Assembly: GCA_017408325.1 (NCBI GenBank)
Contig: JAFQUW010000114.1
Span: 1-6,407, forward strand
Direction: 5' to 3'
Length of the DNA stretch: 6,407 bases
Origin: Clostridia bacterium
GTDB lineage: Bacteria > Bacillota > Clostridia > Oscillospirales > SIG627
The first letter of the stretch is position 1. The number at the start of each line of letters is the position of its first letter. The translations under genes and the position numbers were made by a program. Shown here in pieces: positions 1 to 4,951 of the stretch. The notes below the pieces were generated by a model. That model did no database searches. It worked only from the letters and a program-made list of their open reading frames with translations, and was not told the origin of the DNA.

Positions 1-43
1 AACCGAAACGCCACGCCCCCGTTGTGGGGTGCGGGCCACGGGT

Positions 44-565
44 CTAACGGGGGGAATGGTCCTCGAGTGCTTGCAGGAGTCGCGAGAGGGGAAGGACGAG
101 CGTGCCGAGGGCGAGATTTCCCGCGGCGTGGATCAGGTCGAAATACAGTCCCGCGCCGATCCAGAGGAGCATCCGCTCAAAGGAGAGCCCGAAGAGGATC
201 GCCTGCATGGGCGCGTACAGCACGCCGAACAACAGACCGTGTGCGGCGGCGACGAGCGGAAGGACGACGCGCGCCTTTCGGTCGCTGAGGTTCTTGGGAA
301 CGAGCATCACCGCGCCCCACAACGGAAGCCAGACGTACAGATAGGGGATCCACCACAGGCCGAAGCCGTAGAAGAGTCCCGTCAAAAAAACGTAGAGGTA
401 GAGTGGGATGAGTGCGCCCACCCGATAAACGCGCGTCAGGACGACGAGGAGCACGCCGACGAGGTGGATGTTCGGAAGTGCCTCCATCAGAAGGTCGGAT
501 AAAAACATCAGCCCCCCAAACAGCGCGAACAGAACGGTGCGGCGCAAGCTGCGCGAGAGGTGCAT
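44..565 (-). CDS. Small integral membrane protein, probable ECF-transporter S component for a corrinoid
   Basis: A 173-residue, very hydrophobic protein with roughly five or six membrane segments (about residues 10-27, 33-48, 50-70, 72-89, 100-120 and 132-162). Size and topology fit the substrate-binding S component of an energy-coupling-factor (ECF) vitamin transporter, which works with a shared EcfA/EcfA'/EcfT module; none of those genes is in the window. Recognisable stretches are EALPNIHLVG near residue 28 and the GLWWIPYLYVW segment near 69. The start ATG overlaps the stop of the upstream DUF4430 gene by one base (TAATG), so translation is probably coupled. A cobalamin riboswitch precedes the pair, which makes vitamin B12 or another corrinoid the best substrate guess. 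The stop is TAG at 46-44. The 43 bases beyond it hold only an imperfect GC-rich hairpin without a clear T tract. Membrane character is certain. The S-component call rests on topology, remembered family resemblance and context. Confidence 0.75.
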   Translation of the reverse strand: MHLSRSLRRTVLFALFGGLMFLSDLLMEALPNIHLVGVLLVVLTRVYRVGALIPLYLYVFLTGLFYGFGLWWIPYLYVWLPLWGAVMLVPKNLSDRKARVVLPLVAAAHGLLFGVLYAPMQAILFGLSFERMLLWIGAGLYFDLIHAAGNLALGTLVLPLSRLLQALEDHSPR

Positions 566-1059
566 TATCCCCGTTCGACCTTGAAGGCGTAAGAGGCGCC
601 GTCCGTGATCTCGGTGGTATCGACGCCGGAAAGTGCGTATTCGCCGTCGACGTAAAACGCCCAGTAGGTGCCGTTTGCTTCAAAGTCGGCAGAGATGCCG
701 TCCACCTTCTTGACGTAGAGCCCGTATTCGCTCTCGTCGCCCTCGATGAGACCGAGTTCCAGCAGTGCGTCGCCGACGGTCGTTTTGTCGGTTTTTATGG
801 TGTAGAGCGTCTCGTTTCCTTCCCCGTCAACGACGGTAAACGAAAAGCTCTTGTCCCCTACGCCCTTGATCACGATGGCGTCGTCGTCCTCGTCGGGGGT
901 CGCGGCCTCCTCGTTTTGGGTGGGGGTCTGAGTGGATTGGTCGCCCGATTGGGGTGTCTCGGGAGTGGTGCTCTGACAGCTTGTCACAGCCGTTGCTGAT
1001 GCCGCAATCAGCAGGATGCAAAGCGTCAGAGACAGAAGGGATGTGCGAATCTGTTTCAT
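565..1059 (-). CDS. DUF4430-domain lipoprotein, candidate corrinoid-binding surface protein
   Basis: A 164-residue exported lipoprotein. Residues 1-27 form a lipoprotein signal peptide (KQIR basic start, long hydrophobic core) ending in the lipobox V-T-S-C with the lipidated cysteine at 28. A Thr/Pro/Gln/Glu-rich tether follows to about residue 60, and a DUF4430 domain fills the rest, with hallmarks VGDALLELGLI, EYGLYVKKVDGI, GTYWAFYVDGEYALSGVD and a TDGASYAFKVE ending. DUF4430 is related to the C-terminal beta domain of transcobalamin and intrinsic factor. Together with the upstream cobalamin riboswitch and the overlapping S-component gene, this suggests a cell-surface corrinoid binder that feeds the membrane transporter. 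The ATG at 1059 was chosen because AAAGGAG lies about ten bases upstream and it begins a proper signal peptide. An in-frame ATG at 1113 would add 18 residues, has no ribosome-binding site and would bury the signal peptide. The ligand is inferred, not shown. Confidence 0.88.
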   Translation of the reverse strand: MKQIRTSLLSLTLCILLIAASATAVTSCQSTTPETPQSGDQSTQTPTQNEEAATPDEDDDAIVIKGVGDKSFSFTVVDGEGNETLYTIKTDKTTVGDALLELGLIEGDESEYGLYVKKVDGISADFEANGTYWAFYVDGEYALSGVDTTEITDGASYAFKVERG

Positions 1060-1121
1060 ATTCTTTTTCTCCTTTGGATAAAATAGGATTGTTGCGTCGT
1101 CCCGGCGCGGCACTCGCGCGC

Positions 1122-1136
1122 AAAAAAAGGGAAGGC
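1122..1136 (-). terminator. Probable riboswitch-controlled intrinsic terminator (3' arm and T tract)
   Basis: Just after the aptamer's P1 strand the minus strand reads GCCTTCCC (1136-1129) followed by seven T (1128-1122), the 3' half of an intrinsic terminator. Its possible 5' arms lie inside the aptamer: GAGAAGGC at 1183-1176 gives six consecutive pairs, a mismatch and one further pair, and GGAAG at 1156-1152 gives five pairs. Terminator and aptamer core therefore appear mutually exclusive. The direction of control cannot be settled by eye. Confidence 0.55.
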
Positions 1137-1138
1137 TT

Positions 1139-1306
1139 GAAAACGGGCGGTCTTCCGGCTCGGTACGTCCGCCTCGCCTTCTCGAACGTTTCGTTCAATG
1201 GCGTCGCCCCGTGCCTTTGCGGCAAGGCAGGGGAGTGAGACGGAGATTGCGGTACCACACGGCGACGGGCTCGCGATGGCTTGTCCTGCTTCCCGTTTCC
1301 GTTTTC
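1139..1306 (-). ncRNA. Cobalamin riboswitch aptamer (leader of the DUF4430/S-component operon)
   Basis: Reading the minus strand, the conserved cobalamin-box pieces appear in the right order. GGGAAGCAGG-ACAAGCC begins at 1294, followed by GCGAGCCCGTCGCCGTG (from 1274). GCCATTG (1202-1196) is followed by its partner GAGAAGGC (1183-1176), with an AACG/CGTT stem between them. The 3' signature GAGCCGGAAGACCGCC occupies 1161-1146. An 8-bp closing stem P1 pairs GAAAACGG (1306-1299) with CCGTTTTC (1146-1139), which fixes the aptamer boundaries. The leader runs from a promoter at 1315-1343 to the start codon at 1059. The family senses adenosyl- or methylcobalamin-type ligands and usually lowers expression of B12 synthesis or transport genes when B12 is plentiful. 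Identification is by eye from motifs and P1 pairing, without a covariance-model search. Confidence 0.88.
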
Positions 1307-1314
1307 CGTTTGGC

Positions 1315-1343
1315 ATTATAGCACGTTCCTCGCTTTTTGTACA
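1315..1343 (-). promoter_or_regulatory. Sigma-A-type promoter of the riboswitch/DUF4430 operon
   Basis: On the minus strand a perfect TATAAT -10 box lies at 1320-1315. A TGTACA hexamer (1343-1338; four of six matches to TTGACA) lies 17 bases upstream. Transcription would start near 1308, just before the P1 stem of the riboswitch, as expected for its leader. Confidence 0.75.
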
Positions 1344-1344
1344 G

Positions 1345-1376
1345 AAAAACGCCCCTTTTTTCGTCTCAAAAGGGCG
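1345..1376 (-). terminator. Hairpin with T tract between the two divergent promoters
   Basis: CGCCC-C-TTTT (1350-1359) pairs with AAAAGGGCG (1368-1376), leaving one unpaired C. Read on the minus strand the hairpin is followed by five T (1349-1345), the layout of an intrinsic terminator. On the plus strand it is followed by A residues and would not terminate. It would stop leftward transcription antisense to the rubrerythrin operon before it reaches the riboswitch promoter. Confidence 0.5.
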
Positions 1377-1395
1377 AAAAAAGTTTTGCAGCCCC

Positions 1396-1423
1396 TTGAC
1401 AAAACGCCAATTTCGATTATAAT
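1396..1423 (+). promoter_or_regulatory. Consensus sigma-A promoter of the rubrerythrin-perR operon
   Basis: A perfect TTGACA (1396-1401) and a perfect TATAAT (1418-1423) are separated by 16 bases, one below the 17-bp optimum. Transcription should begin around 1430. Such a strong promoter normally needs a repressor, which fits the inverted repeat at the start site and the PerR-like gene in the operon. Confidence 0.88.
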
Positions 1424-1429
1424 CTGTTT

Positions 1430-1444
1430 TGAGAATGATTCCTA
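1430..1444 (+). promoter_or_regulatory. Probable Fur/PerR-family operator at the transcription start
   Basis: TGAGAAT-G-ATTCCTA is a 7-1-7 inverted repeat with five of seven positions paired. It resembles Fur and PerR boxes (consensus forms TGATAATnATTATCA and TTATAATnATTATAA). A further AT-rich half-site-like stretch, TTCTTATT, follows to about 1452. It lies at or just past the predicted start site, where bound repressor would block initiation. The likely ligand is the Fur-family protein encoded at 2157-2519, which would make the operon autoregulated. This is inferred from motif and position. Confidence 0.6.
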
Positions 1445-1492
1445 TTCTTATTTCACCACCCCACATATTTGATGAAAAGGAGATTGTTTGTT

Positions 1493-2155
1493 ATGAAAAA
1501 ATTTGTTTGCCAGATCTGCGGTTACGAGCACGTCGGAGAGTCTGCTCCCGATACCTGCCCCATCTGCCACGTGAACGGTTCCAATTTTAAGGAAGCCCCG
1601 TCCGCCCCTGCGGAAAAGAAGAACCCCTACGAGGGCACGAAGACCGAACAGAATCTGCGCGACGCGTTTGCCGGCGAGTCGCAGGCGAGAAACAAGTACA
1701 CCTACTTTGCCTCCGTGGCGAAGAAGGCGGGCTTTGAGCAGATCGCGGCGATCTTCCTTGAGACTGCCGACAACGAGAAGGAACACGCAAAGCTTTGGTT
1801 CAAGGCGCTCGGCGGACTCGGCGACACGGCCGAAAACCTGCTTGCCGCCGCCGAGGGCGAGAACTACGAGTGGACCGATATGTACGACACCTTTGCCCGT
1901 GAGGCGGACGAAGAAGGCTTCCACGATCTTGCGCGTCAGTTCCGCGAAGTCGCCGCCATCGAGAAGGCGCACGAGGAGCGCTACCGCAAGCTTCTGCACA
2001 ACGTCGAAGCCAAAGAGGTCTTTGAAAAGAGCGGTGTCGTGTTGTGGGAATGCCGCAACTGCGGTCACCTTGTCCTCTCCGCGAAAGCACCCGAGGTTTG
2101 CCCCGTCTGCAACCATCCGCAGGCCTTCTTTGAATTGAGAAAAGAGAACTATTGA
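1493..2155 (+). CDS. Rubrerythrin with rubredoxin-type domains at both ends
   Basis: A 220-residue cytoplasmic non-heme iron protein of the rubrerythrin peroxidase family, which reduces hydrogen peroxide to water in anaerobes. The N-terminal rubredoxin-like knuckles are C6xxC9 and C22xxC25. The central four-helix diiron domain spans about residues 47-172 with all expected ligands: E62 (AGES), E95 and H98 (NEKEH), E123 and E126 (EGENYEW), E157 and H160 (IEKAH). The C-terminal rubredoxin has C187xxC190 and C203xxC206. Classical rubrerythrins (about 190 residues) have only the C-terminal rubredoxin and reverse rubrerythrins only the N-terminal one; this protein has both. The ATG at 1493 was chosen for AAAAGGAG ending ten bases upstream; a TTG at 1469 and an ATG at 1472 precede that site. 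The gene is followed after one base by a Fur-family regulator under the same promoter. The electron donor is not visible. Confidence 0.95.
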   Translation: MKKFVCQICGYEHVGESAPDTCPICHVNGSNFKEAPSAPAEKKNPYEGTKTEQNLRDAFAGESQARNKYTYFASVAKKAGFEQIAAIFLETADNEKEHAKLWFKALGGLGDTAENLLAAAEGENYEWTDMYDTFAREADEEGFHDLARQFREVAAIEKAHEERYRKLLHNVEAKEVFEKSGVVLWECRNCGHLVLSAKAPEVCPVCNHPQAFFELRKENY

Positions 2156-2156
2156 G

Positions 2157-2519
2157 ATGACGAAAAAAGCCGAAGCGATCCTTTCCGTCTTGCGCGAGAG
2201 CGAGGGACACCTGACCGCTGACGGGGTCTATCTTGCCTGTCGTAACGCGGGCGTTGAGGTCTCCGTGGCGACGGTCTACCGCTGTCTGTCCTCCCTTGCC
2301 GAAGAAGGGCTCATCCGCCGCTTTTCCGTCTCGGGTGAGCCGGAGTACTTCGACAAGACGCCCACGGCGCACGAGCATTTGTTCTGCTCGCGTTGCAAGC
2401 GCGTGACGGACGCGAAAAGCGCAGACGTTCACCGTCTTTTAGAGGAGACCTTCGGGATCACGCTGGAGAACTACGACCTCTCCATGCACGTCGTCTGCCG
2501 CGATTGCCGCGGCGCGTAG
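2157..2519 (+). CDS. Short PerR-like Fur-family repressor
   Basis: A 120-residue metal-dependent transcription repressor. The winged helix covers about residues 1-56 with the recognition segment SVATVYRCLSSL (36-47). Structural zinc cysteines are C77/C80 and C114/C117. Residues matching the B. subtilis PerR regulatory metal site are all present: H18 (HLTADGVY), D66, H72, H74 and D85. Aspartate at the last position is typical of peroxide-sensing PerR, where Fur proteins have glutamate, so peroxide sensing by iron-catalysed histidine oxidation is likely. The protein begins about 19 residues later than PerR and lacks the first N-terminal helix. No longer start exists, because the frame closes at a TGA (2136-2138) shortly upstream. 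It starts one base after the rubrerythrin stop, behind an AG-rich but weak ribosome-binding site, so translation is probably coupled. The likely target is the operator at 1430-1444. PerR is favoured over Fur or Zur. Confidence 0.88.
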   Translation: MTKKAEAILSVLRESEGHLTADGVYLACRNAGVEVSVATVYRCLSSLAEEGLIRRFSVSGEPEYFDKTPTAHEHLFCSRCKRVTDAKSADVHRLLEETFGITLENYDLSMHVVCRDCRGA

Positions 2520-2541
2520 GCGAGGGGAGAAGAAAAATGAG

Positions 2542-2574
2542 AAAAGAAGCACGCAGAATGCGTGCTTCTTTTTT
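2542..2574 (+). terminator. Intrinsic terminator of the rubrerythrin-perR operon
   Basis: AAAAGAAGCACGC (2542-2554), loop AGAAT, then GCGTGCTTCTTTT (2560-2572) form a perfect 13-bp stem running into a T6 tract, 22 bases after the perR-like stop codon. Confidence 0.93.
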
Positions 2575-2592
2575 GCGGGTTGTGTTTTGGGT

Positions 2593-2706
2593 CTTCTTTT
2601 TTCTTTCAAGAGAAAGAAAAAAGAAGCAAAAAAAGAAAGCAAAGAGTGAGAAGGGCAAAAGGAGGGCGTCAGGCACAAAACGAGCCCAAACGACGGGCTC
2701 GTTTTG
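2593..2706 (+). repeat. Composite two-hairpin element, copy A
   Basis: Hairpin 1 is a perfect 15-bp stem at 2593-2607 and 2612-2626 with loop AAGA; the 5' arm is all pyrimidine and the 3' arm all purine. A 49-nt purine-rich spacer follows. Hairpin 2 is a perfect 12-bp stem, CAAAACGAGCCC (2676-2687) with GGGCTCGTTTTG (2695-2706), loop AAACGAC, continuing into GCGG. It lies downstream of the perR-like terminator. Hairpin 2, with its A-start and T-end, could also act as a weak terminator. No coding potential is evident; reading frames across it are low-complexity Lys/Glu/Arg or Phe/Ser runs. Confidence 0.85.
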
Positions 2707-2723
2707 CGGCGGCGGGTTTTTCT

Positions 2724-2835
2724 TTTCTTTCTTCTTTCAAGAGAAAGAAGAAAGAAACAAAGAAGAAAGCAAAGCGAGGGAAGGCAAAAGGGGGGACTCA
2801 AACACAAAACGCGGTCAAACCGCGACCGCTGTTTG
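2724..2835 (+). repeat. Composite two-hairpin element, copy B
   Basis: Hairpin 1 is a perfect 15-bp stem at 2724-2738 and 2743-2757 with the same AAGA loop as copy A but a different arm sequence, still pyrimidine then purine. A 47-nt spacer follows, similar to that of copy A (AAAGC, GGCAAAAGG, ending in CACAAAACG). Hairpin 2 pairs GCGGTC (2811-2816) with GACCGC (2824-2829) around loop AAACCGC. Its AAAC/GTTT base is kept, with one bulged T (2830), and GCGG follows. Copy B starts 131 bases after copy A. From 2836 to 2875 I see nothing further. Confidence 0.8.
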
Positions 2836-2878
2836 CGGCAGGCGTTTGATCGGGGACGGTAGTTTTTTCCATAAACCG

Positions 2879-2988
2879 CAAACGGTGCCCACGCTTTACG
2901 GGCACCGTTTGTGCTGAAGGTCGTCTTTTTTTCTTTTTCTCGTATCGCTTTTCTTTTGCTTCTTTTCTTTTCTCGAAAAGAAAAGAAG
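2879..2988 (-). repeat. Composite two-hairpin element, copy C, inverted
   Basis: Read on the minus strand, hairpin 1 (2988-2959) has two perfect 14-base arms, CTTCTTTTCTTTTC and its complement, with only two bases between them. A 47-nt spacer follows, opening CAAAAGAAAAGCGATA exactly as in copy E. Hairpin 2 pairs CAAACGGTGCCC (2911-2900) with GGGCACCGTTTG (2890-2879), 12 perfect pairs, and is followed by CGG. The loop is nine bases rather than the AAACGAC type. It lies 11 bases beyond the stop of the ceramidase-like gene, whose only visible 3'-end structure it is. Confidence 0.83.
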
Positions 2989-2999
2989 AGGAAAAACTC

Positions 3000-4268
3000 T
3001 TATTTTCCGAGCGCCTCGCGGATGGCGTCGGTGAGACGGGCTTCGCTTCCTTTGGCGAGTGGGCCGCCGCGGTTGTAGTACATATAGGCGTCGCCGCGCT
3101 CGTAGGCGGCCTTGTCCCAGAGCTCGTCGGAGGGGAAGTAGCCGTAGTTTCCGCCGCAGAGTTCCCACACCGAGGCAGGGGCAAAGGCATCTTTCAGGTT
3201 CATTCCGACGTCGGAAAAGAGTTCAAAGGGCACGCCGATGACGCGGAGTGCGCCGAAGGAGAGGAGGGTCACGGTCGCGTCAAACGCGGTCTCGGAAAGT
3301 CCGAGGGACTCCAGACGCATCTGGGATTGCGCCCAGAGGTAGTTTGCCTCTTCGTATTTTTGGTTTTGAAGTTCTTTTGAGTCCACGCGTGCCGCCGCGG
3401 CACGCTCGGCGGCCGGGGCAAGGTTTGCACGCGGATGATCGGCTTCCAACGGGAGATGAACGCGCACTTTTTGAATCGAAAAGCCTTCGGTCTCGATGAG
3501 CGAGCCGTTTTTCACGATCTCGCGCACGCCGTCGGCGATCTTTTTGCCGTATTCGTGCAGGCGTTCGTGGTGATCGGGCTCGTCCTGCAGGACGGGGTTT
3601 AAGTCTCCGCAGGGGGCAGTCGCAAAGATCGCTTCGTCAAACAGACCGTCTTCGGTCAGTGCGTCGACCACGACGCCGGGGTAGTCGCGCGAGTAGAGGC
3701 GGCAGTCGGCGTTCTTCGTCACGGGGTGGCAGGCATAGTTGACGAGCGCGACGCGGCGGCTCTTCGTTTCAAGCGTGAGCAGGGTCAGGTCGGGGTCAAC
3801 GTCCGTTTCGTTTTCCTTCACGCGGTTTCGCGCGACGCCGAAAACGTCCGTTTTGGCAAAGAAGAGACGCGCTTCTTCAGCACGTGACTCTTTTGCTTCC
3901 AGTGCGCAGGAGACGAGTTCTTCTTCCAGTTCGTGCACAAAACTCTCGCGGCACTCACCGAGCAAGAGCAGGCTCATCGCGGCGGGCGCGCAGTGCGTGT
4001 GCGTGCAGGTGATGACGACGCGCTCGGGGGAGACGCCCGCGGCGCGGCCGAGACGCGCTTCGAGCGCACGCGTGTGCGCGGGGGCAAGCCCGAGCAGATC
4101 GCAGAAGACCAGAAGTGCCTTTTCGCCCACCCCCTCCTGCAAGAGGAGCATGGACATCTGCGGCTGATCGAGCACGCCGACGGCAGAACCGTTTCGTGCG
4201 ATGTAGCCCGTCTGGTCGTAGTTTTCGGGCAGGGGGATCGGTCGTTTGGCAAAAGAGAGGAGTGTCAT
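3000..4268 (-). CDS. Neutral/alkaline ceramidase-like metal hydrolase, N-terminal domain only
   Basis: A 422-residue protein resembling the catalytic domain of neutral ceramidases, zinc amidases that split ceramide into sphingosine and a fatty acid. Visible family motifs are T-H-T-H-C-A-P (H90, H92), ARNRV (147-151), NYACHPV with H181, APCGDLNP (218-225), GVPFELF with E349, and a Tyr-rich GNYGYFP (373-379) corresponding to the metal-ligand region. Two features argue against true ceramidase activity. The catalytic serine of the GDVSP motif in Pseudomonas aeruginosa ceramidase is Asn224 here. There is also no signal peptide, whereas characterised bacterial ceramidases are secreted. The C-terminal Ig-like domain of the roughly 650-residue enzymes is absent. 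The ATG at 4268 was chosen because it overlaps the upstream stop (ATGA) and has GAGGAG eight bases before it; upstream codons in the same frame are a shadow of the previous gene. The substrate is unknown. Confidence 0.82.
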   Translation of the reverse strand: MTLLSFAKRPIPLPENYDQTGYIARNGSAVGVLDQPQMSMLLLQEGVGEKALLVFCDLLGLAPAHTRALEARLGRAAGVSPERVVITCTHTHCAPAAMSLLLLGECRESFVHELEEELVSCALEAKESRAEEARLFFAKTDVFGVARNRVKENETDVDPDLTLLTLETKSRRVALVNYACHPVTKNADCRLYSRDYPGVVVDALTEDGLFDEAIFATAPCGDLNPVLQDEPDHHERLHEYGKKIADGVREIVKNGSLIETEGFSIQKVRVHLPLEADHPRANLAPAAERAAAARVDSKELQNQKYEEANYLWAQSQMRLESLGLSETAFDATVTLLSFGALRVIGVPFELFSDVGMNLKDAFAPASVWELCGGNYGYFPSDELWDKAAYERGDAYMYYNRGGPLAKGSEARLTDAIREALGK

Positions 4269-4951
4269 GGTTCGTTCTCCTCGGAGGAAAGGACGAGCTC
4301 GGTCAGTTCCGACAGACGTTCCAGATCGCTTTCCGAATGGGCGGGGAAGACGCGCGCGGCGTTGCACTTCGGGCAGGAGAAGGCGATCCCGTCGGGCAAC
4401 AAGTGGAAATCGACGTGCTGTTCGCCGCAGGAACAGGAGATCTTCCCCTCCTCGGCGAGGTCGCGCACGAGGTAGAGCATCTGACCCATCAGGTGCGCGT
4501 CGAGAAGCGGCGGATGTTCCTTGAACGCTTCCAGTTCTTCCTCGGTCCACTCTTCTTCCTCTTCGTCGAATTCGTCGTCCATCCATTCGCCGCCGGTGAG
4601 TTCCAGAAGCTGTTTGCGGTTTTCCTCCAGTGCCTCCTCCACCATTTCCTCGGTGCCGATGAAGCAGAGGTCGAGCGCGGTCATCGGGCACTGCAGGACG
4701 AACAGATCGCGCGAAAAGACCACCTGCGTCTCCACGGTGAAACGGTGCGGGTTCGGGCAGGTGAGGCAGGGGAGGGCGAGGGACAGCTTGTTCTCTTTCG
4801 TGAGTGAGGCGACAAGCGTGGGTGCTTCTTCGCCGCATTCCTTGCAGGAGAGTTTGAGTTCCTGCCCGCCCAAGACGAAGAGATTCAAGTCTCCCACGAT
4901 GGCCGTGCCGCAGACGGGGCAGCGGTAGGCGATGATGCGTTCGGTGTTCAT
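4265..4951 (-). CDS. Uncharacterised multi-zinc-ribbon protein
   Basis: A 228-residue soluble protein of unknown function. It carries several Cys pairs that look like zinc-ribbon knuckles: C11xxC14, C36xxC39, C62xxC65 with H69 nearby, C173xC175 with H179, and C193xxC196. The two ends thus look like zinc ribbons separated by a central segment with a highly acidic stretch (residues 124-141, almost all Asp/Glu). There is no signal peptide or membrane segment. The start overlaps the stop of the DUF6062 gene by four bases (ATGA), with AGGAG about eleven bases upstream; its own stop overlaps the ceramidase-like gene in the same way. Tight coupling on both sides implies the three proteins work together. 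I associate a similar Zn-ribbon/DUF6062 pairing with Clostridia but do not recognise a named family. Metal binding is inferred from cysteine spacing. Confidence 0.85.
   Translation of the reverse strand: MNTERIIAYRCPVCGTAIVGDLNLFVLGGQELKLSCKECGEEAPTLVASLTKENKLSLALPCLTCPNPHRFTVETQVVFSRDLFVLQCPMTALDLCFIGTEEMVEEALEENRKQLLELTGGEWMDDEFDEEEEEWTEEELEAFKEHPPLLDAHLMGQMLYLVRDLAEEGKISCSCGEQHVDFHLLPDGIAFSCPKCNAARVFPAHSESDLERLSELTELVLSSEENEP

Noticed and set aside
29..502. Plus-strand open frame of 157 codons
   Set aside because: It is antisense to the membrane-protein gene, has charged low-information composition and no convincing ribosome-binding site. The minus-strand frame has clear membrane segments and overlaps the upstream gene.
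1448..2116. Minus-strand open frame of 222 codons
   Set aside because: It lies wholly antisense to the rubrerythrin gene, whose iron-ligand motifs are unmistakable. It arises from GC-rich codon use and would start inside the rubrerythrin coding sequence.
2593..2626. Hairpin 1 as a rho-independent terminator
   Set aside because: It is followed by CAAAAAAAG on the plus strand and by purines on the other, with no T tract. The true terminator of the operon is at 2542-2574.
2676..2706. Integron attC site
   Set aside because: The hairpins end in GTTTGCGG rather than the GTTRRRY core, lack the paired inner boxes and extrahelical bases, and no integrase or cassette is nearby.
2393..2917. Open frames on both strands across 2393-2917
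   Set aside because: The translations are low-complexity Lys/Glu/Arg or Phe/Ser/Leu runs produced by the purine/pyrimidine hairpins; they begin inside the perR-like gene or inside repeats.
4115..4807. Plus-strand open frame of 230 codons
   Set aside because: It is antisense to the ceramidase-like and zinc-ribbon genes, with no recognisable motif and no initiation signal.
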